DNA of 32,147 nt, from assembly GCF_003696235.1 (NCBI RefSeq), contig NZ_RFFJ01000054.1, positions 1 through 32,147 on the forward strand. Direction: 5' to 3'. Of the stretch, positions 1-7,987 are shown piece by piece. Under the pieces are notes generated by a model, which saw nothing but the letters and a program-made list of their open reading frames with translations, was not told the origin of the DNA and did not search any database. The position numbers were made by a program, and so were the translations under genes. The DNA is from Streptomyces triticirhizae (GTDB lineage Bacteria; Actinomycetota; Actinomycetes; Streptomycetales; Streptomycetaceae). How positions within the stretch are numbered: the stretch's first letter is position 1; each line of letters starts with the position of its first letter.

Positions 1-481
1 TCGCACGGCCGTTCGCCGCCGCCGGCCGGGCCGGGCGCGCCGGCCGGTGCTCGGCGCGGGGCGTCGTCGGGGGCGTGGCGCACCTGACGGGGCACCGCCG
101 GCTCCGCGAGCCCGGCGGGGGCCGACCGCGTCGACTCCTGCTGTGGGCCTCGCTCGGGACGGGGGCGTGCGTTCATCCGGGTGCGGCGCGGCGTCCCCGG
201 CGTCAACCGGGCGGGCGCGCCTTCCTCCTTCGTGCGGACTCTCGGGCTCCGTCGGGGAGTTGACTGGCGCGGCGGCGTACCGCCATCCGTAGTAACGACC
301 GAGTGCCCCGGGGATCACGGGCGGGCAACGGTTTTCTTGGCCGGAAGCCCTCGGAGCGCCGTCGGGAACCGGGGACCCGGCTGATGCCGTCCAGATGGTC
401 ACCGGCATAGTTGGGGGGCGCCTGCCCGTCAGGTGGACTGCCTAGCCAAGCGAAGAACCACTGCTTCAGGGGGATTGACCC
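1..481. other. Left flank with no supportable gene
   Basis: No convincing coding region is seen in this extremely GC-rich stretch. On the + strand a frame open from the left edge runs to a TGA at 261-263, and another to a TGA at 85-87. On the - strand an ATG at 176 reads out through the left edge as a proline- and arginine-rich peptide without a ribosome binding site. Any of these could be the edge of a neighbouring gene, but none has a recognisable domain. A TTGACT at 260-265 resembles a -35 box, but no good -10 lies 16-18 bases downstream. The protease ribosome binding site lies at the right end. Confidence 0.5.
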
Positions 482-1699
482 ATGTCACCGATACGCCGAC
501 GGAGTTCGCGTCGTCGCATCGCGCTGGCGGCGACGGGGATGGCCGCGTGCCTGGCCCTGACCGCCACCGCGTGCAACGGCGACGACGACTCGGGCGACAG
601 CGCGTTGCCCAGCGAGGAGGCGACGCCCGACGAGAACCGCGAACTCCAGGACCTGATAGACAACCTGCCGTTCGAGTTCGACCTGGACGCCTGGTTGGAG
701 GGCGGCTGGGAGGACTGGGACCAGGACACCTGGCTGCGCGAGATCGGCGACTTCGTCAACCCCATCATCGAGGGTCTGTGGGACGCCGACCGGATGGGCG
801 ACGCCCAGGACCCGGACCAGTCGATCGACGACGGCCAGATCGACGAGGACGCCAACGCGCCCGACGCCGACGACCCGATGGACGACCGTGGCATCACGGA
901 CATGGAGCCGATGCCCGTCGAGGCCGAGCAGGTCCCGACCCCGTACACGGAGAACGGCGCCCCGATCGGCAAGGTGTTCTTCGACAGCCCGGAGGGCCCG
1001 ATGGTCTGCTCCGGCACCGTCGTCAAGGACCCGAGGCGGCCCGGCCAGTCCAACCTGGTGGCCACGGCCGGTCACTGCGTCCACGCGGGCGTGGGCGGCG
1101 GCTGGTACCGGAACCTGAGCTTCGTCCCCGCCTACAACAACGAGGGCCTGCCGGCGGAGGAGGCGGAGAACGACGCCAACGCCGACTCGGTCTACCCGTA
1201 CGGCATCTACTGGGCCAACTACGTGTCGACGACCCAGTACTGGATCGACAACGGCACCACCACCGGCGGCGAGGGCGCGCACGGCGACTTCGCGGTGATG
1301 CAGGTGGAGCCGGAGGACGGCAGCGGGCGTTCCCTTGAGGAGACCGTCGGCTCGGCCGTGGACATCAACTTCGAGGCCCCGGCGGTCTCCGGGCTGGGGA
1401 ACGTGACGCTCTACGGCTTCCCGGCCGCCGACCCGTACGACGGCGTGCTGATGTACCGCTGCACCGACACCCCGGGCCGGCTGTCGATCGACCCGACCAT
1501 GCCCGTCCTGTACTGGGCCGGCTGCACCATGACCGGCGGCTCGTCCGGCGGCCCGTGGCTGCGGCAGGGCGAGGGCGGCGAGGCCGAGCTGGTCTCGGTC
1601 AACTCGATCGGCCCGCTCCAGAGCACGTGGCTGGCCGGCCCCCGACTCGACACCGAGGCGCGGGACGTGTTCGAGCATGTGAGTTCCCAGGGCGGCTAG
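482..1699 (+). CDS. Secreted trypsin-like serine protease, probable lipoprotein
   Basis: This is a 405-residue protein predicted to be exported and to cleave peptides outside the cell. The N-terminus carries a basic RRR-SS-RRR stretch, a hydrophobic segment and an Ala-Thr-Ala-Cys lipobox-like site with Cys31, so lipid anchoring is likely and Tat export is possible. Residues 32-160 form a very acidic, Asp- and Glu-rich linker. The protease domain follows, with a chymotrypsin-type triad: His198 in TAGHC, Asp269 in GDFAVM and Ser355 in GSSGGP. The ATG at 482 is preceded by AGGGGGA at 468-474. The gene converges on panD across a strong hairpin. Its link to the polyketide cluster is doubtful; it may be flanking chromosome. 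The family call is firm and the natural substrate unknown. Confidence 0.88.
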   Translation: MSPIRRRSSRRRIALAATGMAACLALTATACNGDDDSGDSALPSEEATPDENRELQDLIDNLPFEFDLDAWLEGGWEDWDQDTWLREIGDFVNPIIEGLWDADRMGDAQDPDQSIDDGQIDEDANAPDADDPMDDRGITDMEPMPVEAEQVPTPYTENGAPIGKVFFDSPEGPMVCSGTVVKDPRRPGQSNLVATAGHCVHAGVGGGWYRNLSFVPAYNNEGLPAEEAENDANADSVYPYGIYWANYVSTTQYWIDNGTTTGGEGAHGDFAVMQVEPEDGSGRSLEETVGSAVDINFEAPAVSGLGNVTLYGFPAADPYDGVLMYRCTDTPGRLSIDPTMPVLYWAGCTMTGGSSGGPWLRQGEGGEAELVSVNSIGPLQSTWLAGPRLDTEARDVFEHVSSQGG

Positions 1700-1726
1700 G
1701 CACCCGGAGTTCGGGTCAGTCCCTGA

Positions 1727-1767
1727 CGAGGGGCCGGCGGCGCCACGGTGGCGTCGCCGGCCCCTCG
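1727..1767. terminator. Bidirectional terminator hairpin between protease and panD
   Basis: A near-perfect inverted repeat has 20-base arms with one mismatch and a single central base. It begins CGAGGGGCCGGCG and ends with the complement CGCCGGCCCCTCG. It starts 27 bases after the protease stop and lies 71 bases beyond the panD stop on the other strand. That position fits a shared terminator for convergent genes. There is no U-tract, as is common in actinomycetes. Confidence 0.75.
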
Positions 1768-1838
1768 GTGGTTGTCGTGGGTGGTTGTCGTTCGGGAACG
1801 TGTCGCCCGTCGTCGGTCGGGAGCGCGGGTGCCGGGGC

Positions 1839-2261
1839 TCAGGCGCGGGCGGTGCTCAGCGGGCCGCGCCGGGTGTCGCTGCCGGGGACCGGCTCGGAGG
1901 GGTCGGAGCCGAGGGCGACCACGCGGTTGCGCTCGTCGACGTGGACGACGGTGGGCCGCAGCGAGCGGGCCTCGGCGTCGTCGACCTGGGCGTAGCTGAT
2001 CAGGATGACCAGGTCGCCGGGCTTGACCAGGTGCGCGGCCGCGCCGTTGATCCCTATCACGCCCGAGCCGCGCCGGCCCTCGATGACATAGGTCTCCAGG
2101 CGGCTGCCGTTGTCGATGTCGACGATGTGCACCAGCTCGCCGGGGAGCAGGTCGGCGGCCTCCATGAGGTCCGCGTCGACGGTCACCGAGCCGACGTAGT
2201 GCAGGTCGGCCTCTGTCACCGTGGCTCGGTGAATCTTCGACTTGAACATGGTTCGCAACAT
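1839..2261 (-). CDS. panD: Aspartate 1-decarboxylase proenzyme (PanD)
   Basis: This 140-residue cytoplasmic enzyme decarboxylates L-aspartate to beta-alanine, the precursor of pantothenate, CoA and the phosphopantetheine arm of carrier proteins. The proenzyme cleaves itself between Gly24 and Ser25 (YVGSVTVD), and Ser25 becomes the pyruvoyl cofactor. Lys9 and Tyr58 sit at the positions known for the E. coli enzyme, so the protein looks active. The ATG at 2261 is chosen because AGGAG lies seven bases upstream; an in-frame ATG at 2249 is less well placed. A TAGGGT at 2323-2328 (- strand) could be a -10 box, but no clear -35 accompanies it. The gene sits between the protease and the cluster regulators. 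It may supply beta-alanine for carrier-protein maturation or as a building block, or it may be an unrelated neighbour. Confidence 0.93.
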   Translation of the reverse strand: MLRTMFKSKIHRATVTEADLHYVGSVTVDADLMEAADLLPGELVHIVDIDNGSRLETYVIEGRRGSGVIGINGAAAHLVKPGDLVILISYAQVDDAEARSLRPTVVHVDERNRVVALGSDPSEPVPGSDTRRGPLSTARA

Positions 2262-2406
2262 CGGTGCACTCCTGACAGTAGGCTCCCTGCCTGCGTTCGT
2301 GCAGGTCAAGGGCTCTTCCCATACCCTACAACCCGTCGCGTGCCCGAGAGCTTCCGCTGCCCGGGCACCCCGTCGTAAGAGCCGGAATCAGGGTACGCAA
2401 TGCCCT

Positions 2407-2451
2407 CCCGGGGGCCCGCGTGACGAGTGCCACAGCAACGGCGCCCCCGGG
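2407..2451 (-). terminator. Possible terminator after the first LuxR-family regulator
   Basis: The 9-base arms CCCGGGGGC (2407-2415) and GCCCCCGGG (2443-2451) are perfectly complementary around a 27-base interior that can pair further only in part. The element lies 18 bases beyond the regulator's stop codon and before panD on the same strand. It would therefore separate the two transcripts. The long loop lowers confidence. Confidence 0.45.
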
Positions 2452-2469
2452 CTGTGCGCTCCGGGTGGA

Positions 2470-4926
2470 TCAGGTGGTCACCACCGTCCGGGCCCAGGCC
2501 GCGACCTGGGCCCTGGACCGGAGTTCCAACGTGTCCCGCAGGCGGCAGAGGTCGGCGACCACCGTCCGGGAGGAGACGCCGAGGCGGCTGGCGATCTGGC
2601 GGTTGGTGAGCCCCTCGGCGACGAGCAGGGCGATGGTGCGCTGCCGGGGCGGGAGTTGGGATTCGACGGGGTCCCTGGTGGGCTGCTCGGGCCAGGGCTC
2701 ACCCAGGGCGAACGCGTGGGCACGGTGCGGGGTCATCTCCTCCGCCGTGGTGCGTGCGGCGGCCAGGTCCACCAGCTCCGCTCCCGAGATCGCGTCGTCG
2801 CAGACCCGCTCCACCCAGTCGTCGAGCCACGCCCGCTCCACGACGGGGGAGCGCCGCCGCAGGCTTCGGGCGGACTCCCGCAGGCGCATCGCCTGGGGGA
2901 GCGCGCCCTGGAGGGCCCTGATCGCGGCGAGGCGGCTCAACGGGCGGTGGAGCAGGGCGGCTTCGGGCGGTATCAGGGAGAGCGCCGCGAGGGTGCACGC
3001 CTCGGCGTCCACGACGCGGTCGCCGGTCAGCGCGATGTCCGCCGCCGTGTTGAGGGCGTGCGCCGTGGCCAGCGCGTGGGGGGTGTCGGACGCGGCCAGG
3101 CTGTGCAGGGCGCCGGAGATCAGGAGGCCGGCGCCCTCCGGGTCGCCGGCGGCCATGCTGGTGGTGGCCAGGTGTTCCAGGCAGGCGGCGGCGTTGAGGG
3201 TGTCGTCGGTGCCGACCAGGCCGAGCGCGGTGCGGGCGTGGGTGGTCGCGGCGGTGAAGTCGCGGTTGTGGCGTTCGCAGGTGGCCAGTTCGATCAGGGC
3301 GCGGCCGTGGATGGTGCCGTCGTCGAGGCCGTCGGCCCGGCCCACGGCCCGGGCGGCCAGGCCCTGGGCCTCCATGACCCGGCCCTGGAGACGTGTGCAG
3401 GTCGCCATCTCGATGAGGAGCACGGTCTGGTCGGACGCGGGTGCGGACTGGCGCAGGGCGCGGGTCGCGAGGTGGCGGAAGGTGGCCTCGTCTCCCCTGG
3501 TGCACAGGGTGCGGGCCGCCGCCGCGACCAGCAGCGCGTTGCGGGTGTCGTTCCGGCGGTCGGCCCACTCGATCGTCGCCCAGAGGTAGCCGTGCAGCTG
3601 GTCGAGTTCGGGGTCTTCGACCTGGGCGTGCGCGAGCGGCCCGATGCGCCGGGTCGCCGGGTGGAATCTGGCCAGCAGCCAGTCGGCCAGCCGTCCCCAG
3701 GTCTCGTCCGTCTCGCCCGCGTCGGCGAGGCGTTCGGCCGCGTAGCGGCGCAGGGATCGGAACTGGTGGAACTCCACCCCGTGGGGCGAGTCCAGTTCGG
3801 TGGTGAGCAGCGACTTGGCCTGGAGGCCCGACAGCAGGTCGGTGAGGCCGCTGTCGGAGTCGGCCGCCAGGCCGGCGACCGCGCCGGCGGGGGCGAGGCC
3901 GAAGGGCCCGTCGAGCACGGAGAGTCGGCGGAAGAGGGCCTGTTCGGCCGGGTCGAGCGCCGCGTAGCTGGCGTCGAAGACGGCTCGTTGGCTGCTGTGG
4001 CGGTCGCTCGCCGTGCGGCTGGCCACCGTGAGGAAGGCGGTCGACTCGCGGACGCGGGTGAGGAGTTCGACGACGCTGAGCATCCCGACCCAGCGGGCGG
4101 CGAACTCGATGGAGAGGGGCAGACCGTCGAGTTCCGCGCAGAGTTCGGCGATGGCGGTGGCGTTGGCCTGGCTGAGGACGAAGTTCGGGTTGCTGGACGA
4201 GGCCCGTTCGACGAAGAGCTGGGCCGCGTCGTAGCGCAGCAGCTCCCGGTGGCCGGCGTTCCGGTCGGCGGGCTCGGGAACGGCTAACGGGCCGACGCCG
4301 ACGACGACCTCGCCGGGGATGCGCAGCGCCTCGCGGCTGGTGACCCGGACGCACAGGTCGGGCCGGTTCATGAGGAGGTTCTCGACCAGGAACGCCGCCT
4401 CGTCCACGCGCTGTTCGCAGTTGTCGAGGACCAGGAGGATCTTCTGGTCGCCGGGGAGCGTCCCCGGCGGGCGTGGCCCGCCGGGTGTCGCGTCGAGGAC
4501 CTCGCCGACCAGGGGTTCGAGCCCGGTGCCCGACTCCAGGCGGTCCACGTCGATCCACAGGACGCGGTCGGGGTTGCCGGTGTGTTCGGACTCGATGTGC
4601 CGGGCCGCGAGTCTGCTCTTGCCGGCGCCCGGCGCGCCCGTGAGGGTCACCAGGGGGTGGTCGCGCAGGGTCCGCAGCTGTTCCAACTCCTTCGTCCGGC
4701 CGATGAAGCGGTCCAGGTGCAACGGCACGCTGAGGGGCTTGGGGGCCCATCGGCGGTGGGCGCCCATCGGCTGGCCCGCCGGTGTGCGGCGGGTGGCGAG
4801 CCGCTGTCGGTAGGCTCGCTGGCGGCAGGCGTTGGAGCAGTATCGCTGACGGCGTTGTGCCTGTGGCGTTGCGGCCACCGCGATACGCGACTCGCAAATG
4901 GTGCAGTACACGGCGGTTTGCAGCAT
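2470..4926 (-). CDS. LuxR-family ATPase regulator with N-terminal Cys4 motif
   Basis: This 818-residue protein is built like the large ATP-binding LuxR regulators (LAL-like) that often activate polyketide clusters. Residues 8-41 carry Cys8, Cys11, Cys30 and Cys34 followed by RQRAYRQR, a zinc-ribbon-like, basic and probably nucleic-acid-binding segment. The ATPase follows, with Walker A GAPGAGKS at 97-104 and Walker B ILLVLDN ending near 169. A helical repeat region comes next. A C-terminal LuxR helix-turn-helix covers roughly residues 755-815 (LTNRQIASRLGVSSRTV). The ATG at 4926 is preceded by purine-rich AGGGA and GGGAGAG. Codon 214 (4285-4287) is the rare leucine codon TTA, which in Streptomyces makes translation depend on the bldA tRNA. 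The gene lies 160 bases downstream of another LuxR-family gene on the same strand. A pathway activator is the likely role; targets are inferred. Confidence 0.87.
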   Translation of the reverse strand: MLQTAVYCTICESRIAVAATPQAQRRQRYCSNACRQRAYRQRLATRRTPAGQPMGAHRRWAPKPLSVPLHLDRFIGRTKELEQLRTLRDHPLVTLTGAPGAGKSRLAARHIESEHTGNPDRVLWIDVDRLESGTGLEPLVGEVLDATPGGPRPPGTLPGDQKILLVLDNCEQRVDEAAFLVENLLMNRPDLCVRVTSREALRIPGEVVVGVGPLAVPEPADRNAGHRELLRYDAAQLFVERASSSNPNFVLSQANATAIAELCAELDGLPLSIEFAARWVGMLSVVELLTRVRESTAFLTVASRTASDRHSSQRAVFDASYAALDPAEQALFRRLSVLDGPFGLAPAGAVAGLAADSDSGLTDLLSGLQAKSLLTTELDSPHGVEFHQFRSLRRYAAERLADAGETDETWGRLADWLLARFHPATRRIGPLAHAQVEDPELDQLHGYLWATIEWADRRNDTRNALLVAAAARTLCTRGDEATFRHLATRALRQSAPASDQTVLLIEMATCTRLQGRVMEAQGLAARAVGRADGLDDGTIHGRALIELATCERHNRDFTAATTHARTALGLVGTDDTLNAAACLEHLATTSMAAGDPEGAGLLISGALHSLAASDTPHALATAHALNTAADIALTGDRVVDAEACTLAALSLIPPEAALLHRPLSRLAAIRALQGALPQAMRLRESARSLRRRSPVVERAWLDDWVERVCDDAISGAELVDLAAARTTAEEMTPHRAHAFALGEPWPEQPTRDPVESQLPPRQRTIALLVAEGLTNRQIASRLGVSSRTVVADLCRLRDTLELRSRAQVAAWARTVVTT

Positions 4927-5059
4927 CGTTCCCTGCTCTCCCCGGGAATGGACAGGAAGTCGTCACGGAAGTCGGCTCGTCGGGCGGCTGAGGCCCTGGT
5001 GGGGGGTGCTCCTCGGTGGGGGACCCGGTGCCGCGACCCTGTGTGGCGCGGTCGTTGGT

Positions 5060-5096
5060 GGACGCGAGGTGTCCGGACGCGAAGTGTCAGGACGCC
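5060..5096 (-). repeat. 15-base tandem repeat across the stop of the second LuxR-family gene
   Basis: Two adjacent 15-base units (5060-5074 and 5075-5089) share the core GGACGCGARGTGTC. A third partial unit GGACGCC begins at 5090. The stop codon of the regulator falls inside the second unit. A change in unit number would alter only the extreme C-terminus or the 3' untranslated region. Confidence 0.6.
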
Positions 5097-6952
5097 TTGG
5101 TGTGGGCGGCGATCCAGGCCGCGAGCTGGGTCCGGGATCTGATGCCGAGCTTCGCGTAGATCCGTTTGATGTGGGAGGACACCGTGCTCTCCGCGATGTG
5201 CAGGTAGGCGGAGATCTGGCGGTTGGACAGTCCCTTGGCGACCTGGACCGCCACCTCGTGTTCGCGGTAGGTGAGGGCCGTCGGCTCGGGCACGAGGGAG
5301 CGGTCGCCGCGTTCGACCGCGTAGTCGATGAGCTGTTGGGGGGTCAGGCCCCGGGCTCGTTCCTCGGTGTCCCAGGCGTCGGCCTCGTCGAGTTGGGCGA
5401 GGGACGCGGCCCTCGCCTCGTCCAGGTTGCGCGACCACCACTCGGGGACCCGGGTCGAGGCCCGTCCGGTGTCGCGCAGTTGGGCGGTGGCGGCGAGGAG
5501 CGCCACGCAGCGGCGGGCCTGGCCACGGGCGGCGGCCACCAGGGCGAGCCCCTCGATGGGGTAGCAGATGCTCGGGTCGTTGGCGACGAAGATGCCGAGG
5601 GAGGACACCATGAAGGACTCCGCGGCGTCGATCCGACCGCTGGCGAGTTCGATGGCGCCCAGGACGTAGCGGTAGCTCGCCCGTTGGAAGGGGTTGGCCT
5701 CGGCCTCGAACCGTTCGGTGGTGACCGACACGGCGTCGGCGGCCTCCTGGAACTTGCCGAGGCCGACGAGGAACATCGCGTACATGTGGGAGCACACGGC
5801 GAGGCTGAACTCGTCGTCGAGCCGTCGCGCGAGGTCCATGGACTCCACGAAGTAGCGCTGGGCGGCTTCGTAGTCGTGGACGGCCGCGTAGGCGTTGGCG
5901 AGCGAGTTCAGCGCGCGCACCATGGAGGAGTCCTGTCTGGCCTCGCGGGCGGACTGGACGGCCTCGTACATGGTCTGGAGGATGCGCTGGGGGTTGTCGT
6001 CGACCTCGGAGAACCACAGGCCGTGGACGAGGAGGTCGCTGCGGTAGGGCGATCGCGCGTCGCGGGTGAGGGCCCGCTGGATGAGCTGTCTGCCTTCGTG
6101 CTGGCGATCGGTGTGCAGCCACAGGCTGGCCAGCAGGGCGGCCAGGATGTCGTGGCGGTGGTCGTCCCGGGTGTGGTTCCAGGTGAACTCCACGGCGATG
6201 GCGAGGTAGTTGACCCGCACGGCGAACCACTCGTTCTCCGCCCTCGACAACATGCAGACGTGGGTGAGCCGTTCGGCGCGCGACCACAGCCAGGCGACGA
6301 GTGCCCGGTGGGCCGGGAAGTAGTCCTGGTTCTCCCTGAGGCGCTCGATGCCGTAGGCGACGGCGGCTTCGGACTGCCGGAAGTAGATCTTCTCGGAGTC
6401 GCTCTGCCGGCGGCGGATGAGTGCTCTGTGCTCCAGCATGTTCAGCGCGTCCAGCACGGATTCGTCGCTCAGATTCCGGTCGACGCAGACCGCGACCACC
6501 GCTTCGGGGTCGAACTCCGTGCCCAGCACGGCTATTCGGCTCATCACGGTTCTTTCGCGGTGGCTGAGCTTGCTGTAGCACCAGTCGAGAGCGAGGTTCA
6601 TCGGGTCGGTGCGGGACTTCCCGCCCCGGTCGCCTCGGCTCCGCCGTCCCACGGCGTTGGCGAGGGCCAGGAGTTCCTCGTGCGTTTCTCTCAGTCGTGA
6701 CGGCATGATCTGTGTCGCGACGAGTTCTATCGCCGGGAGGTGGTTCCCGAGGATTTCGCACAGCCGGGCGCCGTGGCGCACTTCCTCGTAGCTGGGCCAG
6801 AATTCCGGCCCGCGGCCGAAGAGGGCGGCCACGAGGAGCGACACAGCTCTTCTGTTGCTGCTGTCGGAACGGTCTGCTTCCTGAAGCCAGCCGCCGCCCC
6901 GTCGTCCGGGAGCTGTATCGTCCCTTGTGGCACCATCGCCAGCCCAACCCAT
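5087..6952 (-). CDS. LuxR-family regulator lacking the ATPase P-loop
   Basis: This is a 621-residue protein if it starts at the ATG at 6952. A TTG at 6973 is an alternative in-frame start, and a TGA just upstream of that closes the frame. The C-terminus has a canonical LuxR helix-turn-helix (LSNRQISAYLHIAESTVSSHIKRIYAKLGI). The middle is a helical repeat region. The N-terminal 150 residues match only the later part of an AfsR/LAL-type ATPase: a segment ending LPAIELVA and then LDWCYSKLSHRERTVMSRIAVLG. No Walker A or Walker B is present, and only 180 bases separate the start from the tetR stop, so a missing upstream half cannot be hidden there. The protein may act without ATP, or with the ATP-binding LuxR regulator encoded next to it. 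No TTA codon was found. Confidence 0.82.
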   Translation of the reverse strand: MGWAGDGATRDDTAPGRRGGGWLQEADRSDSSNRRAVSLLVAALFGRGPEFWPSYEEVRHGARLCEILGNHLPAIELVATQIMPSRLRETHEELLALANAVGRRSRGDRGGKSRTDPMNLALDWCYSKLSHRERTVMSRIAVLGTEFDPEAVVAVCVDRNLSDESVLDALNMLEHRALIRRRQSDSEKIYFRQSEAAVAYGIERLRENQDYFPAHRALVAWLWSRAERLTHVCMLSRAENEWFAVRVNYLAIAVEFTWNHTRDDHRHDILAALLASLWLHTDRQHEGRQLIQRALTRDARSPYRSDLLVHGLWFSEVDDNPQRILQTMYEAVQSAREARQDSSMVRALNSLANAYAAVHDYEAAQRYFVESMDLARRLDDEFSLAVCSHMYAMFLVGLGKFQEAADAVSVTTERFEAEANPFQRASYRYVLGAIELASGRIDAAESFMVSSLGIFVANDPSICYPIEGLALVAAARGQARRCVALLAATAQLRDTGRASTRVPEWWSRNLDEARAASLAQLDEADAWDTEERARGLTPQQLIDYAVERGDRSLVPEPTALTYREHEVAVQVAKGLSNRQISAYLHIAESTVSSHIKRIYAKLGIRSRTQLAAWIAAHTKAS

Positions 6953-7132
6953 ACCAACCCCCGTATTCGCCAACCTGTTTCATGTGCGTGGTCATTCACC
7001 AGGCGGTCTTGGCGCGCACCGTCTCGTGAGGTTCGGCCCCTGTGTGCGGTCGTGGGGCGATTCTGTCAGCAACTCCGCCGAGGGCGTTGCCGGTCACATT
7101 GCCAGAAACCCTGTCGGAACTCCGTCAGCGGC

Positions 7133-7759
7133 TCAGGAGGGCGACGACTCCGCGCGGGTGCGCAAACCTTCGAGCAGGAGTTCGAGCAGCTGGTCGGCAT
7201 GCCGCTCCCCGTCCGGGGCCCGCTGGGCGGCGGACGCGATGGTGTGCGCGAAGGTGAGGAGGTCGTCGGCCCTGAGGTCGGGACGGATGCCACCGTCGGC
7301 CTGGGCCCGGGCGAGCAGAGGCGTGGACGCACCCTCCAGGGCCAGGTGGCACTGGTTCAGAAAGACTTCGGAGACGGTGGAACGCTGGCCGGCGGCGAGC
7401 GCGGCGGCGAGGCCCCTGCGCATGGTCAGCCTGATCAGCTTGCGCAGCCAGGCGGTGAACGCCTGCGTCGACTCCGGTTCCGCCAGCAGGCTCTCCGCCT
7501 CCTGGCACAGCACCTCGATGCGCTCCCAGAAGACCGCGGCCATGAGGGCGTCGCGGTTGGGGAAGTGGCGGTAGAGCGTCCCCGAGCCCAGCCCGGCGCG
7601 ACGGACCACGTCGTCGAGGGGGACGTCGGTCCCCTGCTCGTCGAAGAGTTCGTCGGCGGCGGCGACCAGGCGGTCGTAGTTGCGTCGCGCGTCCGCCCGG
7701 GAGGGGCGGGTCGGGGTGAACGGCGGAGCGACGGGCCGGGCAGGTCCGGTGGCCGGCAT
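7133..7759 (-). CDS. TetR-family transcriptional regulator
   Basis: This 208-residue DNA-binding regulator has an N-terminal helix-turn-helix with the signature VPLDDVVRRAGLGSGTLYRHFPNRDALMAAVF and a helical C-terminal ligand and dimerisation domain. The ATG at 7759 is chosen because a perfect AGGAGG (7765-7770) lies five bases upstream; the frame stays open further but without such a site. It is transcribed in the same direction as the two LuxR-family genes, with about 180 bases between. Proteins of this family usually repress their own gene and neighbours until they bind a small molecule, often a pathway product. Its ligand and targets are not evident here. Confidence 0.88.
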   Translation of the reverse strand: MPATGPARPVAPPFTPTRPSRADARRNYDRLVAAADELFDEQGTDVPLDDVVRRAGLGSGTLYRHFPNRDALMAAVFWERIEVLCQEAESLLAEPESTQAFTAWLRKLIRLTMRRGLAAALAAGQRSTVSEVFLNQCHLALEGASTPLLARAQADGGIRPDLRADDLLTFAHTIASAAQRAPDGERHADQLLELLLEGLRTRAESSPS

Positions 7760-7781
7760 CGGCGCCTCCTGTTCTGAAAAT

Positions 7782-7847
7782 CGGAGATCCGTCCCCGTAT
7801 CATACTCTCCTAAGCGGGGAGATGCCCCCGATTTCTTCACCGGGGGC
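7782..7847 (-). promoter_or_regulatory. Candidate promoter and operator of the tetR gene
   Basis: Three small symmetric elements lie just upstream of tetR. They are CGGA-N2-TCCG (7782-7791), the palindrome GTAT-C-ATAC (7797-7805) and a hairpin with 7-base arms GCCCCCG and CGGGGGC around a 10-base loop (7824-7847). On the - strand the palindrome contains TATGAT, a good -10 box, at 7804-7799. No -35 of the usual type is seen 17-18 bases upstream. An autoregulatory site is plausible but unproved. Confidence 0.3.
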
Positions 7848-7902
7848 GCCCGGCGTGGTCGGTCGGGGTGGGAGCCGCACCCCTGGACGTGGCACGCGCA
7901 GA

Positions 7903-7945
7903 GCCTCCGGACCGGCGCGGCCTGTGGGCCGCGCCCGCCGGAGGC
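7903..7945 (-). terminator. Terminator hairpin after the split-barrel oxidoreductase gene
   Basis: A GC-rich stem has outer arms GCCTCCGG and CCGGAGGC, followed inward by GGCGCGGCC pairing with GGCCGCGCC across a small bulge, and a short loop. It lies 42 bases past the stop codon of the gene at 7988-8506 in the direction of its transcription. It also insulates the tetR promoter region. Confidence 0.65.
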
Positions 7946-7987
7946 ACTTCACTCTGCGCTGTGTCTCGTCTTCTGCCTCGGCGCGTT

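Noticed and set aside
241..481. Possible c-di-AMP (ydaO-type) riboswitch before the secreted protease gene
   Set aside because: Such elements precede some exported cell-wall enzymes in Streptomyces, but the conserved core sequences could not be found here.
2242..6700. Long + strand open frames opposite the two LuxR-family regulators
   Set aside because: They encode low-complexity Gly/Arg/Val-rich peptides antisense to genes with clear ATPase and helix-turn-helix motifs.
7063..7126. Imperfect direct repeat CTGTC...AACTCCG beyond the tetR stop
   Set aside because: Two loose copies with several mismatches and no relation to a promoter; chance is a sufficient explanation.
6953..7132. Frameshifted P-loop half of the second LuxR-family gene hidden upstream
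   Set aside because: All frames in this short gap were read. None shows a Walker A, and the space is too small for the missing region.
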